A DNA stretch of 64,000 nt from Porodaedalea pini. Lineage: Eukaryota; Basidiomycota; Agaricomycetes; Hymenochaetales; Hymenochaetaceae. Made by a program: the position numbers and the translations under genes. The notes under the pieces are model-generated. The model did not search any database and was not told the DNA's origin. It was given only the letters and a program-made list of their open reading frames with translations. This document shows positions 34,961-45,587 of this stretch, in pieces (the first letter of the stretch is position 1; every line of letters starts with the position of its first letter). The DNA is taken from contig NBAY01000004.1 in assembly GCA_002794775.1 (NCBI GenBank), forward strand, positions 124,001-188,000. The letters run 5' to 3'.

Positions 34961-36950
34961 GGGAGACACCCACGTCTGCAATTGCCATCCAGGAAAAGGC
35001 AGCGAAAGAGGAAGGGAGAAACGACGGCACCGTGAAGGCTGCGTTTGGCGTGAAGAAAGAGGTCGACTTTCCGGTATCGTTACGAACGTGTGCTGATTGT
35101 TCTGTAATCCCTCACTTAGTGCTGACAAGTATCATAGGTACTGATCAAGGCCGATATGTTAGACTACTACAGCGTTAGTAGATGCTACAGTCTTAATCAC
35201 TGGCCGCACAGCATCTGGGAAGCAGTACAAGGTATTTTGAAAAAACAAGCATCTGCATCTCAGGTTCTTACTTGCCAACAGAACGGTTCAACGTAAGAAT
35301 CAAGGAGATGGGTGAGTGTAGAGTACTCACATCATCGACTTCCCTCTTCGCCGTACATGCGCTCGCCTCTGATTTTACTGTCTTCCTCCCTGGAACCAGC
35401 ATTGCTTCATACTAGCGTACTCTCGAAACGGGGAGACCAAGCTTCGTGAGGTAGATTTCGTGGAACTCAAGGCCGAGGCTGTGGTGCCTGCTGTGCGCAC
35501 GTCTGCAATTGCCGCCCAGGAAAAGGCAACAAAAGAGGAAGGGAGAATTGACGGCACGTGAAGATTGCTATTGGCATGAAGAAAGAGGTCGACTTTTCCG
35601 GGTTGGTATACGAACGTGCGTTGATTGTTCTGTAATCCCTCACTTTGTGCTGACAAGTATTATAGGCGCTGATTAAGGTCGATATGACATGCGTCTTCAG
35701 AGGGAGCTCCGAGCTTGAGGAGCTCATAGCAATCTGTCCGACTACAGAAACGGCCATGTATCCCTACTACACCAAATGTATCAAGAGCTATCGTGATCTA
35801 CCCCTCAAGCCCAACCAGTGGATCAGTGTTACGCGCTGGGACTCCAAGAGCCCCCAGCCGTTCCTCCGTACGCGCGAGTTCCTATGACAGGAAGGCCACA
35901 CTGCGCATCTCACGAAGGAGGCCGACACTGAAGTACGGGAAATTCTCAATTTACATCGTCGCGTGTACGATGTGCTGCTTACCGTACTCGTCATCACAGG
36001 CATCAAGTCGGACAAGGAGAAGTCTGCCGGTGGTCTTTACATGACGACCGGCCGTGGCATCCAAGCTGCGACGTCGCATTGCCTTGGCCAAGACTTCTCA
36101 CGGCCAGAGATGTTCAACGTCGTGGTCGAAGACCTGGACGATCCGCAGGGTACGGGTCCGAACGGTGGTAAATTATTCCGTGGCAGAACTCGTGAGGCCT
36201 TAGCACGCACATGGTCGGAATCATGGTCATGATTTGCGGCGACAACCAGGGTCTTGTTCTCCCATCACGCATTGCTCGCGTCCAAGCAATCGTTGTCCCC
36301 TGCGGTATCATCATGCGCACTAATAAGCAGGAGTTATACGACCGCTGTGAGGAGCTCGCGAAGATGCTCAGGAAAGCGCGAAGGTGGATGTACGGAACGG
36401 CGACACTCCTGGCTACAAGTTCAACGACTGGGAACAGAAGGCGCGAAAATTCAATCATTCCTTATTTCTCGGTTTTCCTGTGGTCTTACAAATGGCTTTT
36501 TGTCCAGGTGTTCCACTTCGCCTTGAATTCGGTCCGGTTGATATCTAGAAGAAGCAAACACTTTCTGTGCGACGTGATACGGGCTTGAAGGAGACTGCCG
36601 TACCTGCACTTCTCAAGATTATCCAACAGGATATGTTCGAGCACGCGAAGGCAAGGTACATGTCTTCCCTGCGTGTCGTGACAATGGGACGATGTCGTGC
36701 TGACATTGCTTCATACTTGCGTGCTCTCAAACCCGGCGAGACCAAGCTTCACAAGATAGATTTTGTGGAACTCAAGACCGATGCTGCGGCGCGCCTTACA
36801 TCGTCGCATGTACAAAAGGAGCTGCTTGCCGTACCCGTCATCCCGGGCATCAAATCTGAGAAGATGTTCGCCGGTGGTCTGTACATGATGACCGTGAAAG
36901 GCTTCATTCCGACGACTGGCCGTGGCATCCTTTTAGTTTGGAATGCCACC
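34961..36950 (+). pseudogene. Captured, rearranged fragments of cytosolic prolyl-tRNA synthetase
   Basis: At 34972-35080 a charged linker reads EKAAKEEGRNDGTVKAAFGV, then KKEVDFP. An intron follows, then VLIKADMLDYYSVS and SIWEAVQG, the start of the class II ProRS catalytic domain. From about 35405 the linker recurs and continues to a longer piece: [49 protein letters not shown], a TGA in place of a Trp codon, QEGHTAHLTKEADTEVREIL and GGLYMTTGRGIQAATSHCLG. 36211-36690 covers the anticodon-binding domain (GDNQGLVLPSRIARVQAIVV, TLSVRRDTG, IIQQDMFEHAKARY). 36700-36950 repeats a linker piece and the GIKSEK.FAGGLY region. The parts are out of order and partly repeated, so no enzyme can be made. 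Confidence 0.85.
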
Positions 36951-37136
36951 TAAAACCGGTAAGAAATGGTGTGAAATGCTATTAGAATTTATTGGAATAC
37001 ATAGAATCTGCTCATAATTCGTACGATGCTTGGGATTCCGTTGGAATCAGAATTGGCCAGAATCCGTTAGAATTGCTTGAATATTCTACAGATTCTATAT
37101 ATTCTACGGTTTCTGACCGGGAGGTTTTTCCTGATG

Positions 37137-38280
37137 AAGATTGCAAATGATGTGCAAACTAACATAAGGCCTCCACCTTTATCTTGCACCTAGCGTCCGG
37201 TGCCGCACTGCAGGCTAAGGCGTGCGGCATTGTCGGTCTACGAGATTTACTCTTCCGAGCGAACGCGGATGCGACAGAGGTCATGCCACGCGCTTCGGTG
37301 CATAATGCCTGTGGAAATGTGATCAGTGTTGTGGCATAGCTGAAGGTACGAGAATCTGTTCACCAATCAGACATTCTCTGTTATGCATTGGCTATCTAAG
37401 GCAAGGCACGCTACTAGCGAATACTGTCAGTATATCAACGGCGATACGGCAACATTGGTGACATTAATATTCACCGCCGAATCGTGCTCTAGGTACACCG
37501 CCAGATAAGTTCCATTAAATATGTATGTATTTCATTCCATATATTTTTGCAATACAGAGTGGGAGAGAAGACTCCCGTGACAGACTACATATAGTACGTT
37601 GTCTTGGAATATACTTATACTGAAAGAATTGTTATTCGTAAGGCAGTCGTTGTAGGATGAGTTACATACTATGAATAATTGTCATCGCACAATAGCCTCC
37701 TCTTGTCTGAAGTGACGAACTTTCGTCGAGACCTACATAAAAATATACCATCAGACCAGTATCAGTGCTTCGGAACTAGGTTCGATCAGGTACGGGACAC
37801 ACGGATGTTACTGAGACAATTCTACTCCGCATACTTCTGTAGAAATGATACAACTCAGTAATACTCCATGTAATTGGGATACATTTAATATTCCTGCCTC
37901 AGACGGACGAGACATGTACTCTGTGAATGCCTCCATTGGTTCTCGAACAAGGTTTCTTGTTCATACTGAAACATTCTTCACTGCTGCAGTCGAGGGGAGT
38001 GATATTGAGGTGCCGACCAAGCCTCTTGTCTTGCGAAAAGAGCGCCTGCTGTAAGCTATCGTCATGTCCGAATTGAGAAAGAATGTGAATTTGGACCTGT
38101 GGGATCGGCGGATCGGCGTGAAATTCTTTACCAAACCTTTCCGAGTCCTTTCCTCGGCTTGACTTCTACTCAGCTCGTGCACGTTACTAATCCTCGCCTT
38201 ACTTGGCTGCAAGCTCTCAACTGGAGAGGAGAAGGACGCGTTCTATATAGTCCGGGAGAAGATTAGGGCATAGATCAGTT
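37137..38280. other. Intergenic; short coding-like remnant near 37195-37340
   Basis: After a possible acceptor (CACCTAG at 37194) a frame reads GAALQAKACGIVGLRDLLFR and then SVHNACGNVISVVA before a TAG. It looks protein-like, but I cannot assign it and no other exon is seen. The remainder includes the DBP9-like gene's upstream region. Confidence 0.4.
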
Positions 38281-40549
38281 ATGGCAGACGCAGCTTTACT
38301 CGACACGCACACGACTTTCGCCTCGCTCGCCCAGCTTGTGGATGCCCGCCTTCTTCGCGCACTCGCTGATATGGGCTATGCCCGCCCAACACTCGTGCAG
38401 GCGCGAGCCATTCCACTTGCACTCGAAGGCCGCGACGTGCTTGCTCGTGCACGCACGGGCAGCGGCAAGACCGCCGCGTACTGCGTACCGCTCGTGCAGA
38501 AAATACTCAGCAAGAAGGATACGATGAGCGCGGAGGATCCTGCCCGCCAGGCTGTAAGAGCACTCGTACTTGTACCAACAAGGGAGCTTGCAGAGCAAGT
38601 GACGAAGCATCTGAGGCAGCTGCTTGCGTACTGTGAAAAGGAGGTGTCGATTGCAAACCTCGCGTCGGGCACCTCGGCGCATCTACAACGGTACGTGATG
38701 GATTGCTCTACTCACCATTTCTAAACCTAAGGCTCCTTTATCACGTATAGAGTCCTTGTATCCGAAAAGCCCGATATCGTGATCGCGACGCCCTCCCGAG
38801 CACTGACCGCGCTTAAAGCCAAGGTGCGGTCACTCTCAGCATATTTCAGTCAATGCTCTTCAATTGACAGGCTGAGCCCAGACGTTTTCGCTGTTGGAGC
38901 TCGAATCTCTGGTTGTGGATGAAGCCGACCTTGTATTGTCCTATGGTCACGACGAGGATATTAGGGCGATCATGGGTGGCGCGTATCTTCCAAAAGTCTA
39001 TCAGTCCTTCCTCATGAGCGCGACAATGACAAGAGATGTCGAGAAGCTCAAAGGGCTTGTTTTAAGGAATCCAGTAGGTGGTTTTACACGCTTCACGATA
39101 CAAAGGAGCTAAACGATCTCTTCTTTAGGCGATCTTACGATTAGAAGAAGACGAAGACGACGCAGCACACCTCAGTCAGTATGCCGTGCGGTAAGTATTT
39201 CTATTCTACGGATTCGACTTCTGATTACTAAAATATACACTTTACTGCACTAGGTCCAACGAAGTCGACAAGTTCCTTTTGACGTATGTCATCTTGAAGC
39301 TCAAGCTTGTCAAGGGGAAGTCCGTCATCTTCGTGAACGACGTGGATCGGTGCTACCGTCTTAAGCTCTTCCTCGAGCAGTTCTCAATCAAGAGCTGTGT
39401 CCTGAACTCGGAGCTCCCATTAAATTCCAGGATACATATAGTCCAAGAGTTCAACAAGGGGGTTTACGACTATATTATCGCGACGGATGAAGGCAGTGGG
39501 TCTACGGAGCCAGACTCCGATGATGAATCGGATCAAGAACCTCAAGCAGAAGAAGGTGAAAAATGTGAGTATTTTCAGTAGGTTCTAGTAGAAATCTACT
39601 CAGATATAGGCTTGCAGTGACATCGACGCAGCGCGATCCGGAAACAAGTGAGTCTGGCGACCCGGGGCCCTCGTCGATCAAAACTATGAAGCGCAAGCAC
39701 TCGGTCTCCCCTCCAGCTACCAGTCCCGAAGTTACAACACCGAAAAAGAAGAAGATGCGTACGCAGAGCGACAAGGAGTACGGCGTTGTACGCGGCGTAG
39801 ACTTTATCGACGTCGCGTGCGTACTCAACTTCGATCTCCCAACGTCCGCGCGTGCCTACACGCACCGCGTAGGTCGTACTGCGCGTGCAGGACGCACGGG
39901 TATGGCACTATCGTTCGTCGTTCCCGCGGCGGCTTGGGGAAAGAATAAGGTCGTCGGCTGTCTGCCTAGTGCGCGGCGCGACGAAGTGCGGTTCGCTCGC
40001 ATAGATCGCCAGCAGGCGGCGCGCGGAAGCAAGATTAAGGAGTATAACTTTGATATGAAGCAGGTCGAAGCGTTTCGTTACCGCATGCAGGATGCTCTAC
40101 GTGCAGTGACACGCACCGCCGTACGAGAGGCGCGCGTGAAGGAGCTGAAGTCGGAGATTTTGAACTCGGAGAAGCTGAAGGTCTGCTCTTGCATTCATCG
40201 ATGATTTGAATTTCTTCGAAAGCTAAATACGTCACCTCTTTCTGATCAGGCTCACTTTGAAGATAATCCACTAGATCTGGAATACCTTCGACATGACAAG
40301 CCGCTCCATCCGACGCGAGTACAAGCACACATGAAACACGTCCCCAAATACCTCATGCCGCGCGCGAGCGCAGCAGCGGTCGCCGCCGTCTCTGGCGAAC
40401 TCACTGCCAGTAGCAATGAAAAGGAATCAGGCTTTGTTCCCTTCCGCAAAAACTCTCAGCGCGGTCGGGGGCGTGGGAGAGGCGGGCGAGGTGTGTCTGG
40501 CCGGGGAAACAAGAAAAAATCGGACCCGCTCAAGAAGTTTGGTCGATGA
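38281..40549 (+). CDS. dbp9: ATP-dependent DEAD-box RNA helicase, Dbp9/DDX56 type
   Basis: Seven exons (38281-38690, 38751-38823, 38882-39073, 39129-39190, 39254-39564, 39618-40180, 40250-40549) give 636 residues in consistent phase. Helicase motifs in order: the Q motif region [13 protein letters not shown], Walker [17 protein letters not shown], motif II in the Dbp9-specific form [16 protein letters not shown] in FLMSATM, SVIFVND, IIATDE and [13 protein letters not shown]. The acidic/serine insert between ATDE and the YGVVRGVDF block, and the basic C-terminus ending SDPLKKFGR, are typical of Dbp9. Family members act in the nucleolus in 60S ribosomal subunit assembly. The upstream neighbour is transposon DNA; the gene itself looks intact. 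Confidence 0.95.
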
Positions 40550-41202
40550 GATAGTGGTTTAGGCATATTATTGGTATTATCTGCGTAGCTTGTCAACGCA
40601 CATGTATCTTCATTAGGATACGGTTGTCTCCCATGAGGTTGATGAGACTGGTGAAGTGCAGTATGCGTGGACTCGTTTACAAGCATGGCTCGGCCACACT
40701 TCCACCATCTGTCAGAATGAGATGCCTTCTTCTACAAGGAGCACCTTCGTCAATAGGGGAAACCTTGATGTTAAACAGTGGCCCGTTCTTCGACGAGCTG
40801 AAAGCGGCGCTAGCTAGGGTCCATAAGCAGTCAGATATAGACTTCCGGAGCAATCTGTCGGTCTGTCATAATTCCTTGAAGAGTTCACACAGCATGAGTA
40901 CGAAAAACATAGAATACTTATCATGGATTAATCATAATCATGAGAGCATAATTGACATACGCTATGGAAATTCAGATGCAAAAGAGGAAGGAAGGAGAGA
41001 GGGAAGCATGGAGATAAGCGAAGGTGGACGGCGAAAAGAAGGGAAGGGAAGGGAGTGGCGTGATTACGGAAGAAAGATGCATAAAAATCGTGCAGCATGA
41101 CATGGAGGGCAAGTATGTGAAGCGTTGTGTTAGAAGTAGAAAAGAAGAAAAAAGAGGGGGAGGGAAGATCTCGAAAGAGAAATAAGTCCTTAATGCCCGA
41201 CC
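40550..41202. other. Convergent 3' flanks, no gene seen
   Basis: This lies between the ends of the helicase gene and the zinc-finger gene. Open frames here have no protein-like composition. The stretch near 40980-41160 is purine-rich (GAAGGA/AGAGG-like). Confidence 0.5.
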
Positions 41203-42812
41203 TCAAATAGTCTTCTGACGTTTTGCGGTTTGTCCAGTTTTACGGCCCGCATCATCGCCCTTGCTGTCGTCCTTGGACTTAGGACGAGCCGGCTTGTTCA
41301 CGACTTCAGGGTGTTTTTGGATGATAGCATCCATCCTCTCCTTCCAGGTGCGCGTGTTGCCTTTGGGAGCAGGCAATACATGTTGCGGGTTGTTGTACTT
41401 CGGCGAGTGGAAGAGTTCCAGGGGCCACCCTTTAGGCCGAATCGCAGGTCAGCAATCAATTACCACGGAGCAAGCAAAGAATGAAATCCACTCACACCAC
41501 TGCCGCTCGAGCTTCTCACAATACGGACTCGCATTAACCTTGCTGTGCCTCTTTTGAACATGGCGTTTGCAAGAGTCATCGCGCGGGAACTCGTCACCGC
41601 ATATAGTGCACTTATAATTGCAGATTTCGTAGCCATCGTCGTCCGGCAGATGTGTTACAATATGCCGATCGTGGCCCTGTATTGCGTCGAATGAGTGGGC
41701 GCATTCTCCTCCAAACCTCTCTCTCCACAAGCAGCGGTACTGTCTGGCACCGACCGATGTCTGCAGAGGCTGGGGGCCAGGTTGGGGTGTGACAGTGGCA
41801 ATAATTTCTGAATAATCCCGTTTACTAGAGACACGGCGCGTGCGCGTAGACAAGCGTGAAGAGGACGAAGGCCCATCTGACGGAGGCAGAGTAGTCGCTA
41901 AGCCCAGCTAAGGGTTGCACTTGGAGCTAGGTGGACCGGAAGTATGAGTAGAAGGAGTGGGCTTTGCGCATGTAGACTGATCGGAAACAATGGCGATGAG
42001 CTGAGCGAGCGAAGGTGAGTGCGAAGATGACGACGGTCCATCCGTGCTCGTCGAACTGGATGGCAGACTGGTCCTGGAATTACGCAGACCGGCACGCGAA
42101 GTCTGGGCCAGCGAAGCGCGCGAGGTCCTGCCCCGCGCCGAAGTGGCCTTGCGTCTGATGGTGTTCTTCTTCGCTGTGGAAGACTTCGTGGAAGAGGGAC
42201 CTGCAGACCATGCTGCGTCCCCAGTCGAGTGCGAGGTTGAATTTCTGATGTTGGGGGAGTCGCGAGAAGAAGAGCCTACCAGAGGCGAATCGGGACGACG
42301 TGCAGCGTACGGGTCGTACATATAATCTATTCCTATACCATCTTGCATGTACGGCTCTCGCTCAAAGTCGTCCTCTGTCAACTCCAGACCGTTCTCCATG
42401 GTCCCGTCAAATTCCGAGGGTCCGACAGAACCGTCAAAGCCCCCTAACTGCATGGCTTTATAGGCGGCCTCGGAATAGTCGGACTTCCCGCGCACTAGGG
42501 AACGGTAGCCTGCCAACTCCTCGTCCGAAAGCAACTACGTTTCATCCGAAAAGCGTAAATCGACAAGGTCATGTAAAGATAAAGTCAAAGGGCATTACGT
42601 TGGTAAACATGGACGGAGAAGGGGGTCTCCAGCTACGATCCCTCATCATAAAATCAGAATAGGCTGTAGCTTCAGCTTGGACTTCGGGGCTCGCTGCGTT
42701 GAAAAGTTCAGCCTAGAGATGGGTCAGCGTGACATTCGAGGTATAGACTGGAGGCACTCGCGTGTTCTCGCATAACTCGGTTATATGCATTCTCGACACC
42801 GTAGAAAGACAT
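41203..42812 (-). pseudogene. C2H2-like zinc-finger protein with one in-frame TAG
   Basis: Four exons (42762-42812, 42599-42712, 41496-42534, 41203-41429) make an exact 477-codon frame with one TAG at 41908-41910. On both sides the frame is normal: a serine-rich, probably disordered N-terminal half and then RQYRCLWRERFGGEC, GHDRHIVTHLPDDDGYE and YKCTICGDEFPRDDSCKRHV, two Cys/His finger-like units. A basic tail ends KRQKT. The same cores occur in the intact paralogue at 57975-59370. The first intron uses a GC donor (GCGAGT). The likely role is nuclear DNA binding, by analogy only. The TAG means a pseudogene, a null allele, readthrough or a sequencing error; otherwise the gene shows no decay. 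Confidence 0.75.
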
Positions 42813-43004
42813 GACGGGCGATGTAGAAACACGAGTAATTAGAAAGGGAGAGGTGGAAAGCGGTATGAGGGACTAAGCCCCAGAGAGCGCCGGCTTTAAA
42901 GGCTTTTTGCGCTTGGATGGCCAACGAAGACCGACAAACGTCCTGTGGCCAGGACACGTTTTTTCCAGGGTTATGCATCCTCAAGCGTCCGACAATGGGA
43001 GCTA

Positions 43005-43240
43005 AGTTACAGCGCCGGCGACGACGACGAGCACAATGAAGAGGACCGGCTAGACCGGGGAGAAAGCATGGACCTACAGCCCCAAAAAGCAATTCGATCT
43101 CGCGCTGCGCCACTTGCTTCCGCGACGCATCAAACACCACGTCCTGGAAGATATCGCTTAGATGGTGAATACAACACGGACCAAATTGTGCAAATCGATT
43201 GGATGTTCTGGAACGTAAATCTCGAGTTCATGACTGGATT
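43005..43240 (-). promoter_or_regulatory. Conserved upstream module of zinc-finger gene 1
   Basis: On the minus strand this segment is almost identical to 57540-57785, in the same orientation and at the same distance (about 190-430 bp) upstream of the start codon. Landmarks are CTAAGCGATATCTTCCAGGA and GGTCCATGCTTTCTCCCCGG. The opposite strand holds an open frame (MDLQPQKAIRSRAAPLAS) in both copies, so a small divergent gene is an alternative. Confidence 0.65.
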
Positions 43241-44339
43241 TGCCATCCGGGATTACCAGTGGCACTAGAACCTCTGCGCCCACCTCGAGTAATGAGTTTC
43301 TGGATACAATGACCTTACGCCGGGTGAGTTTTTCTGCAAAAAATAGATACCAATAAAGGTGATTTCGTCAAATTCAGCGAAAACAGCCAGCCACTTTTTT
43401 TGACACGCCGAAGATTAATGTCTCAGTTCAATATGAGACTCGCCCTGATGACTAGTAGATCGATAAGCTTCGCTTGATGGTGGCCGCTGGATGGTCACTT
43501 ACCCTTTGCGAGGGAAGACCGCGGAAAGATTTCCCTTCTGCCCTCGAGTACGCTTTCGTGACTACCCAACGTGGTTGTGCCGTTGAACAGCACAGACATA
43601 GCGGTAGAAGCGGAGGCAAGGCTTGAGTTATGCTGGCGCCTGTTGCACGGACCGAAGAGCACCCTGATGAGACCGTCCAAGCGTCTGCACATTTGCGTGA
43701 TCCAGCGGCCTTGGGCTTGTCAAAGCGTTCTTCAGATCAGAAATACATTTTCATCCAAGGATTGCGAACATCTTAGTGTCTCTCCTGTTTCGAGTTCCTC
43801 AAGATCATAAGAAACGCAACTTCCGACGCTCAACATCTCTAACTGCAGCGCGACTCCGTTGCTATTTATGGAATAAGGTCTAAAAGTGAGCATTGCTTCT
43901 TTTCCGTTGAGCTATGGAATGATTTATGGACTTACTTTGACTCTTTATTCAGTTCATAATAAATTCAAATGCATTAGAATGCAAAAGGACGCCCGGTGCT
44001 CCAAATCTTGAAGACAGTATCTCCCAATGGTTGTGAAATGAGCCTTGCAGGTTGTATTCATCCCCTAATTTGCGCCTTGCTTTTCTGAGGCAGCTACGTT
44101 GTTGTTCATGCGTTTTCAGGCTTTCTGCAATATTGAGAGAGACTCGGACAAGGTTGTGAGGAGAAAGCCATAGTATGTAAAGCTCAGAGTGAACTTTTCA
44201 TCGGAAGAAAAACGTCATCCGGATGCTGCCGGACGGAAACGAAAAGTGAAGAGCCCGAGCCCGAGCCCGAGTCCTACACCTCCCCGCCACCTCTCTCTCT
44301 GAGTCTCAGTGACCACGACCACAGCGCTTCCTCTCGACT
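43241..44339. other. Intergenic, no gene seen
   Basis: No conserved coding frame is recognised. A short GAGCCC repeat at about 44250-44272 lies in the probable 5' leader of the heme lyase gene. Confidence 0.5.
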
Positions 44340-45289
44340 ATGGGCCAAGCTTCGTCCCAACCAACTGCTGCATCTCAGCAAGCGGCGCCGCCTGCGGGCT
44401 GCCCGATGCACGCTCAACCCGCCGCTGCCGCCGCACCCGCTCAATGTCCTGTAGCACACACACCTTCCACCGATGCTTCCTCCTCGCAAACCCTCAATGT
44501 GCATCGACCTGCTCAGTGTCCTGTGGGACACGGTGGCGCAAGCGAGGTCAACCCCCTAAACCAGATGCCCGTGCTCTCTCAGACGGCGGGAGCCGGACAG
44601 GCCGCCTTGCTCCCGACGGACCGTACGGCCTCAACAATACCGCGGGGGGATGGGGAAGGCAGCGGAGTATGGGAATACCCCTCGCCACAGCAGTTTCACA
44701 ATGCGCTGCTGCGCAAGGGCATGGAGACACCCGAGGAGCACGTCGAGATGATGGTCCAGATACACAACTTCCTCAATGAACGGGCGTGGGATGAGGTACT
44801 CAGATGGGAGCGCAAGCGCGATGAGTGCGTGGTTATTCTCTATCTCGAGATTAGGAGAAAGGCTGATACGTCTTATAGGTCGGCTGCAATTGAACTTGCG
44901 CGATTCAAAGGCCGACCGGGCGAGCTCTCGCCCAAGGCTCGTTTCTGGCTTTTCGCCGGTTGGCTTTTACCAACCCGCTTCAAGTACGTAGCCCTCAATT
45001 CTTCTCCTTTATTAAGAGTCTCATCTTCCCCGTTAGCTCCGAACCGCCTTTTGATCGACACGACTGGGTAGTCAAGCGGCGCACGACCGGTGAGGAGGTG
45101 CGCTACGTTATTGACTACTACAGTGCGCCACCCGAACCCGATGGGTCGCCTTGCTTCTCGCTTGATGTACGGCCTGCACTCGACAGCGTTGGAAGCGTAC
45201 GGGATCGCATTGCGGTCGCCACAGAGGATGCATGGGCAAGTTGGAAGGACAAGCAGAATGAGCGTAGGCCAGGAAACGCGCCCTCGTAG
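44340..45289 (+). CDS. Holocytochrome c synthase (cytochrome c heme lyase)
   Basis: Three exons (44340-44824, 44879-44983, 45037-45289) give 280 residues. The enzyme attaches heme to apocytochrome c in the mitochondrial intermembrane space. The N-terminal third is low-complexity with three Cys-Pro heme-regulatory-type motifs (GCPMH, QCPVAH, QCPVGH). The conserved core follows: WEYPSPQQFHNALLRKG, MVQIHNFLNERAWDEVLRWE, RFKGRPGELSPKARFW, PPFDRHDWVVKR, VRYVIDYYSA and FSLDVRPALDS. HNFLNE, WDEV..WE, FDRHDW and DVRPA are hallmarks of the family. The length fits fungal members. The gene looks complete and ends convergently with the DUF2408 gene. Confidence 0.96.
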
Positions 45290-45587
45290 ACTCTACCATT
45301 TGTGTCGGTACACCCCTTATTTTATGCTAGATACTTTCGTCTGCATGATACATTAATATTACATCTTATAATTCCTCTATTTAATCATACTCACGACTCT
45401 CCTCACTTGTTGCTAGGAGAAATGAGACTTACTTGCTCGACTTCCGGCGCACAATGCGAACTATTTAAAGCGGGGTAGCAGCAAAGTAAATCAAGCACAA
45501 GCTCAAACGAATTATTTGACGAAATACCTCTTTCAACCCTCTTTCCCGCGTTGACTCAAAAAAAAAGTTGTTCGTATACTGCACAAA
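45290..45587. other. Convergent 3' flanks, no gene seen
   Basis: Short spacer between two genes that converge. AT-rich stretches near 45340-45380 could hold polyadenylation signals. Nothing else is seen. Confidence 0.4.

Larger units (their letters stand above)
32084..37136. mobile_element. Putative non-autonomous DNA element with captured eIF4G and prolyl-tRNA synthetase pieces
   Basis: The left end CATCAGGAAAAACCTCCCG at 32084 is repeated in inverted orientation at the right end (reverse complement of 37118-37136). Similarity continues through C/GTCAGAAACC for about 30 bp. Inside both ends lie 150-250 bp crowded with TAGAAT and GAATTC-like motifs, as in subterminal repeats of DNA transposons. 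Enclosed are a foldback repeat (32455-33125), an eIF4G fragment and rearranged prolyl-tRNA synthetase fragments, all with introns kept. No transposase is seen. I could not find a convincing target-site duplication, so the boundaries rest on the inverted repeats alone. Confidence 0.6.

Noticed and set aside
32084..37136. 8-bp target duplication for the second capture element
   Set aside because: The flanks GGTGACAA and AAGATTGC do not match at any short length I would trust, so superfamily assignment was left open.
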